From Myxococcus vastator (GTDB lineage Bacteria > Myxococcota > Myxococcia > Myxococcales > Myxococcaceae), in NCBI RefSeq assembly GCF_010894475.1, contig NZ_JAAIYB010000003.1:1-56621 (forward strand): DNA of 56,621 nucleotides. Direction: 5' to 3'. The notes beneath the pieces are model-generated. The model had not been told where the DNA came from. It made no database searches and saw nothing but the letters and a program-made list of their open reading frames with translations. Numbering within the stretch: position 1 is the stretch's first letter; each line of letters opens with the position of its first letter. The position numbers were made by a program, and so were the translations under genes. Shown piece by piece: positions 55,753 to 56,621 of this stretch.

Positions 55753-56621
55753 TCAGAACGTGAACGGAAAGTCGATGGGCTCGCCCTGCCGCTTGTGGCG
55801 CGGGAAGGACCAGCTCTTGATGAGCCCGGAGATGCAGCTCGCCATGTAGGTGGAGCGGAACTCATTCGTGCGGCATGACACCGCCGCCGTCTTCCCGCTC
55901 GTCTGGATGGTCCAGCGCATCACCAGCTTGCCGCTCAGCGACGGGTCCTTCTTCTTCTGCTCGTTGACGCACTTCACGATGGCCGGCTTGTTGGCCAGCA
56001 CCACCGACATGATGTCCGACTGCTGCAACCGGTCCGGCACCCCGCCCCCGGGCGCGGGCGGGACGTACGCCGTCGGACGCGCCGCGGACGGCTTCGACCC
56101 CGCGTTCGACTTCTTCGTGCCGAAGAGTTCGTCGAAGTCATCATCCGAATCGCTCGACGAGGGTCGCTCCGCACGCGCCGGCGCGGAAGCGCGAGGCTCA
56201 GGGGCTTCCCGGCGCGGCGATGCGGTGCGGCGGCTGCTCGGGCGCTCGACCTTCGCCACCACCGCCTCCGCGGGCTTCGGCGTTTCAACCGGAGGCGGCG
56301 GGGGCGTCGCGACGGCCGTCGGCGGCGTCTCCGGCGGAGGCGTGTTCACCGGCGCCGCGGCGACCTCCGTGGGAGGTGTTGAAGGCGGCGTCGCGGGATT
56401 CACGGGCGGCGGTGCGGCCGCCACGGGGGCCGCGTTCGCCGGAGGGCTGCTGGGAGGCGGCGTCGGCGTGGCGACGGGCGTCGCCGCGGCAACCGGAGGA
56501 TTCGCCGGCGCCGCGTCCGCGCTGCCCCCACCCTTCAGGAAGAACGCCGCTGCGCCACCGCCGACCAGGAGCAGCCCCGCGGCGATGCCAGCGAAGAGCC
56601 CCATCTTGCCCTTGCCCCCAC
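55753..56621 (-). CDS. AgmX/PglI C-terminal-domain protein, N-terminal part outside window
   Basis: About 284 residues are visible from ATG 56604, but the frame stays open to the window edge with a GGKGK run, so the real start is upstream. A membrane segment (LFAGIAAGLLLVGGGAAAFFL) is followed by a Pro/Ala/Thr-rich region of about 90 residues, an acidic patch (SDSDDDFDELFG) and a C-terminal domain of about 100 residues with QSDIMSVVLANKPAIVKCVN, LVMRWTIQTSGK and FPFTF. That C-terminus is the AgmX/PglI type, TonB-like, which in Myxococcus occurs in gliding-motility and signalling proteins. The missing N-terminal part could be cytoplasmic and decides the function. A 14-bp hairpin follows the stop. 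Confidence 0.75.
   Translation of the reverse strand, partial: GGKGKMGLFAGIAAGLLLVGGGAAAFFLKGGGSADAAPANPPVAAATPVATPTPPPSSPPANAAPVAAAPPPVNPATPPSTPPTEVAAAPVNTPPPETPPTAVATPPPPPVETPKPAEAVVAKVERPSSRRTASPRREAPEPRASAPARAERPSSSDSDDDFDELFGTKKSNAGSKPSAARPTAYVPPAPGGGVPDRLQQSDIMSVVLANKPAIVKCVNEQKKKDPSLSGKLVMRWTIQTSGKTAAVSCRTNEFRSTYMASCISGLIKSWSFPRHKRQGEPIDFPFTF

Noticed and set aside
1-56621. CRISPR arrays, insertion sequences, prophage attachment sites or rRNA genes.
   Set aside because: I saw no regularly spaced repeats, transposase frames or rRNA segments; the only tRNA has no repeated flank.

Overview
The window is GC-rich DNA (about 70 % by eye, with a poorer stretch near 51.5-54.4 kb). It encodes many secreted lipoproteins, Tat-exported enzymes, a LysR regulator and an AgmX/PglI-type protein. 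Codon use, protein style and the type VI secretion genes point to a myxobacterium of the Myxococcus/Corallococcus kind. That assignment is inference from protein character; no species marker was compared.

Layout. 1-10.8 kb: the downstream part of a type VI secretion (T6SS) operon, with tssA (cut by the window edge), tssB, tssC, hcp, tssE, tssF, tssG, clpV and a lipoprotein gene, closed by a strong intrinsic terminator. 10.9-11.9 kb: an HPF-like ribosome-binding protein and a membrane-anchored thioredoxin. 11.9-17.4 kb (minus strand): a GH16 glucanase lipoprotein and a sulfate ABC transporter (sulfate-binding protein, cysT, cysW, cysA). The transporter is preceded by a 24-residue leader peptide with four consecutive cysteine codons and a terminator/antiterminator arrangement. 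17.5-20.1 kb: a large secreted LamG-domain protein. 20.1-29.3 kb: three tightly coupled genes for divergent Hsp100/Clp-type double AAA+ ATPases. The first two carry C-terminal regions resembling peptide-chain release factors; this is the most novel-looking system here. 29.3-34.0 kb (minus): an iron superoxide dismutase with a flavin reductase, then a Mo-hydroxylase with [2Fe-2S] and dihaem cytochrome c subunits. 34.0-36.7 kb (minus): a ClpE/ClpC-type ATPase with an N-terminal zinc finger. 36.8-45.1 kb: two small unknown proteins, an MFS exporter, a GH6 cellulase, an amidase, and a saccharopine-dehydrogenase-like gene divergent from a LysR regulator. 45.1-50.1 kb: RecQ-type helicase, a Tat-lipoprotein pirin, tRNA-Leu(UAA) and ffh with an apparently leaderless promoter. 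50.4-56.6 kb: a beta-propeller-like lipoprotein, a RelA/SpoT-like protein of unknown function, a MORN-like secreted protein, a Cys-rich lipoprotein and the C-terminal part of an AgmX/PglI-type protein.

How the parts work together. The T6SS genes build the contractile sheath (TssB/C), the Hcp tube, the baseplate (TssE/F/G) and the sheath-recycling ATPase (ClpV). The cysteine leader would couple sulfate import to the supply of charged tRNA-Cys. The Mo-hydroxylase operon looks like a complete periplasmic three-subunit oxidase. The triple AAA+ operon may act on ribosomes or nascent chains, judging from its release-factor-like parts, but this is inference. In all, five Hsp100-class ATPases lie within 30 kb.
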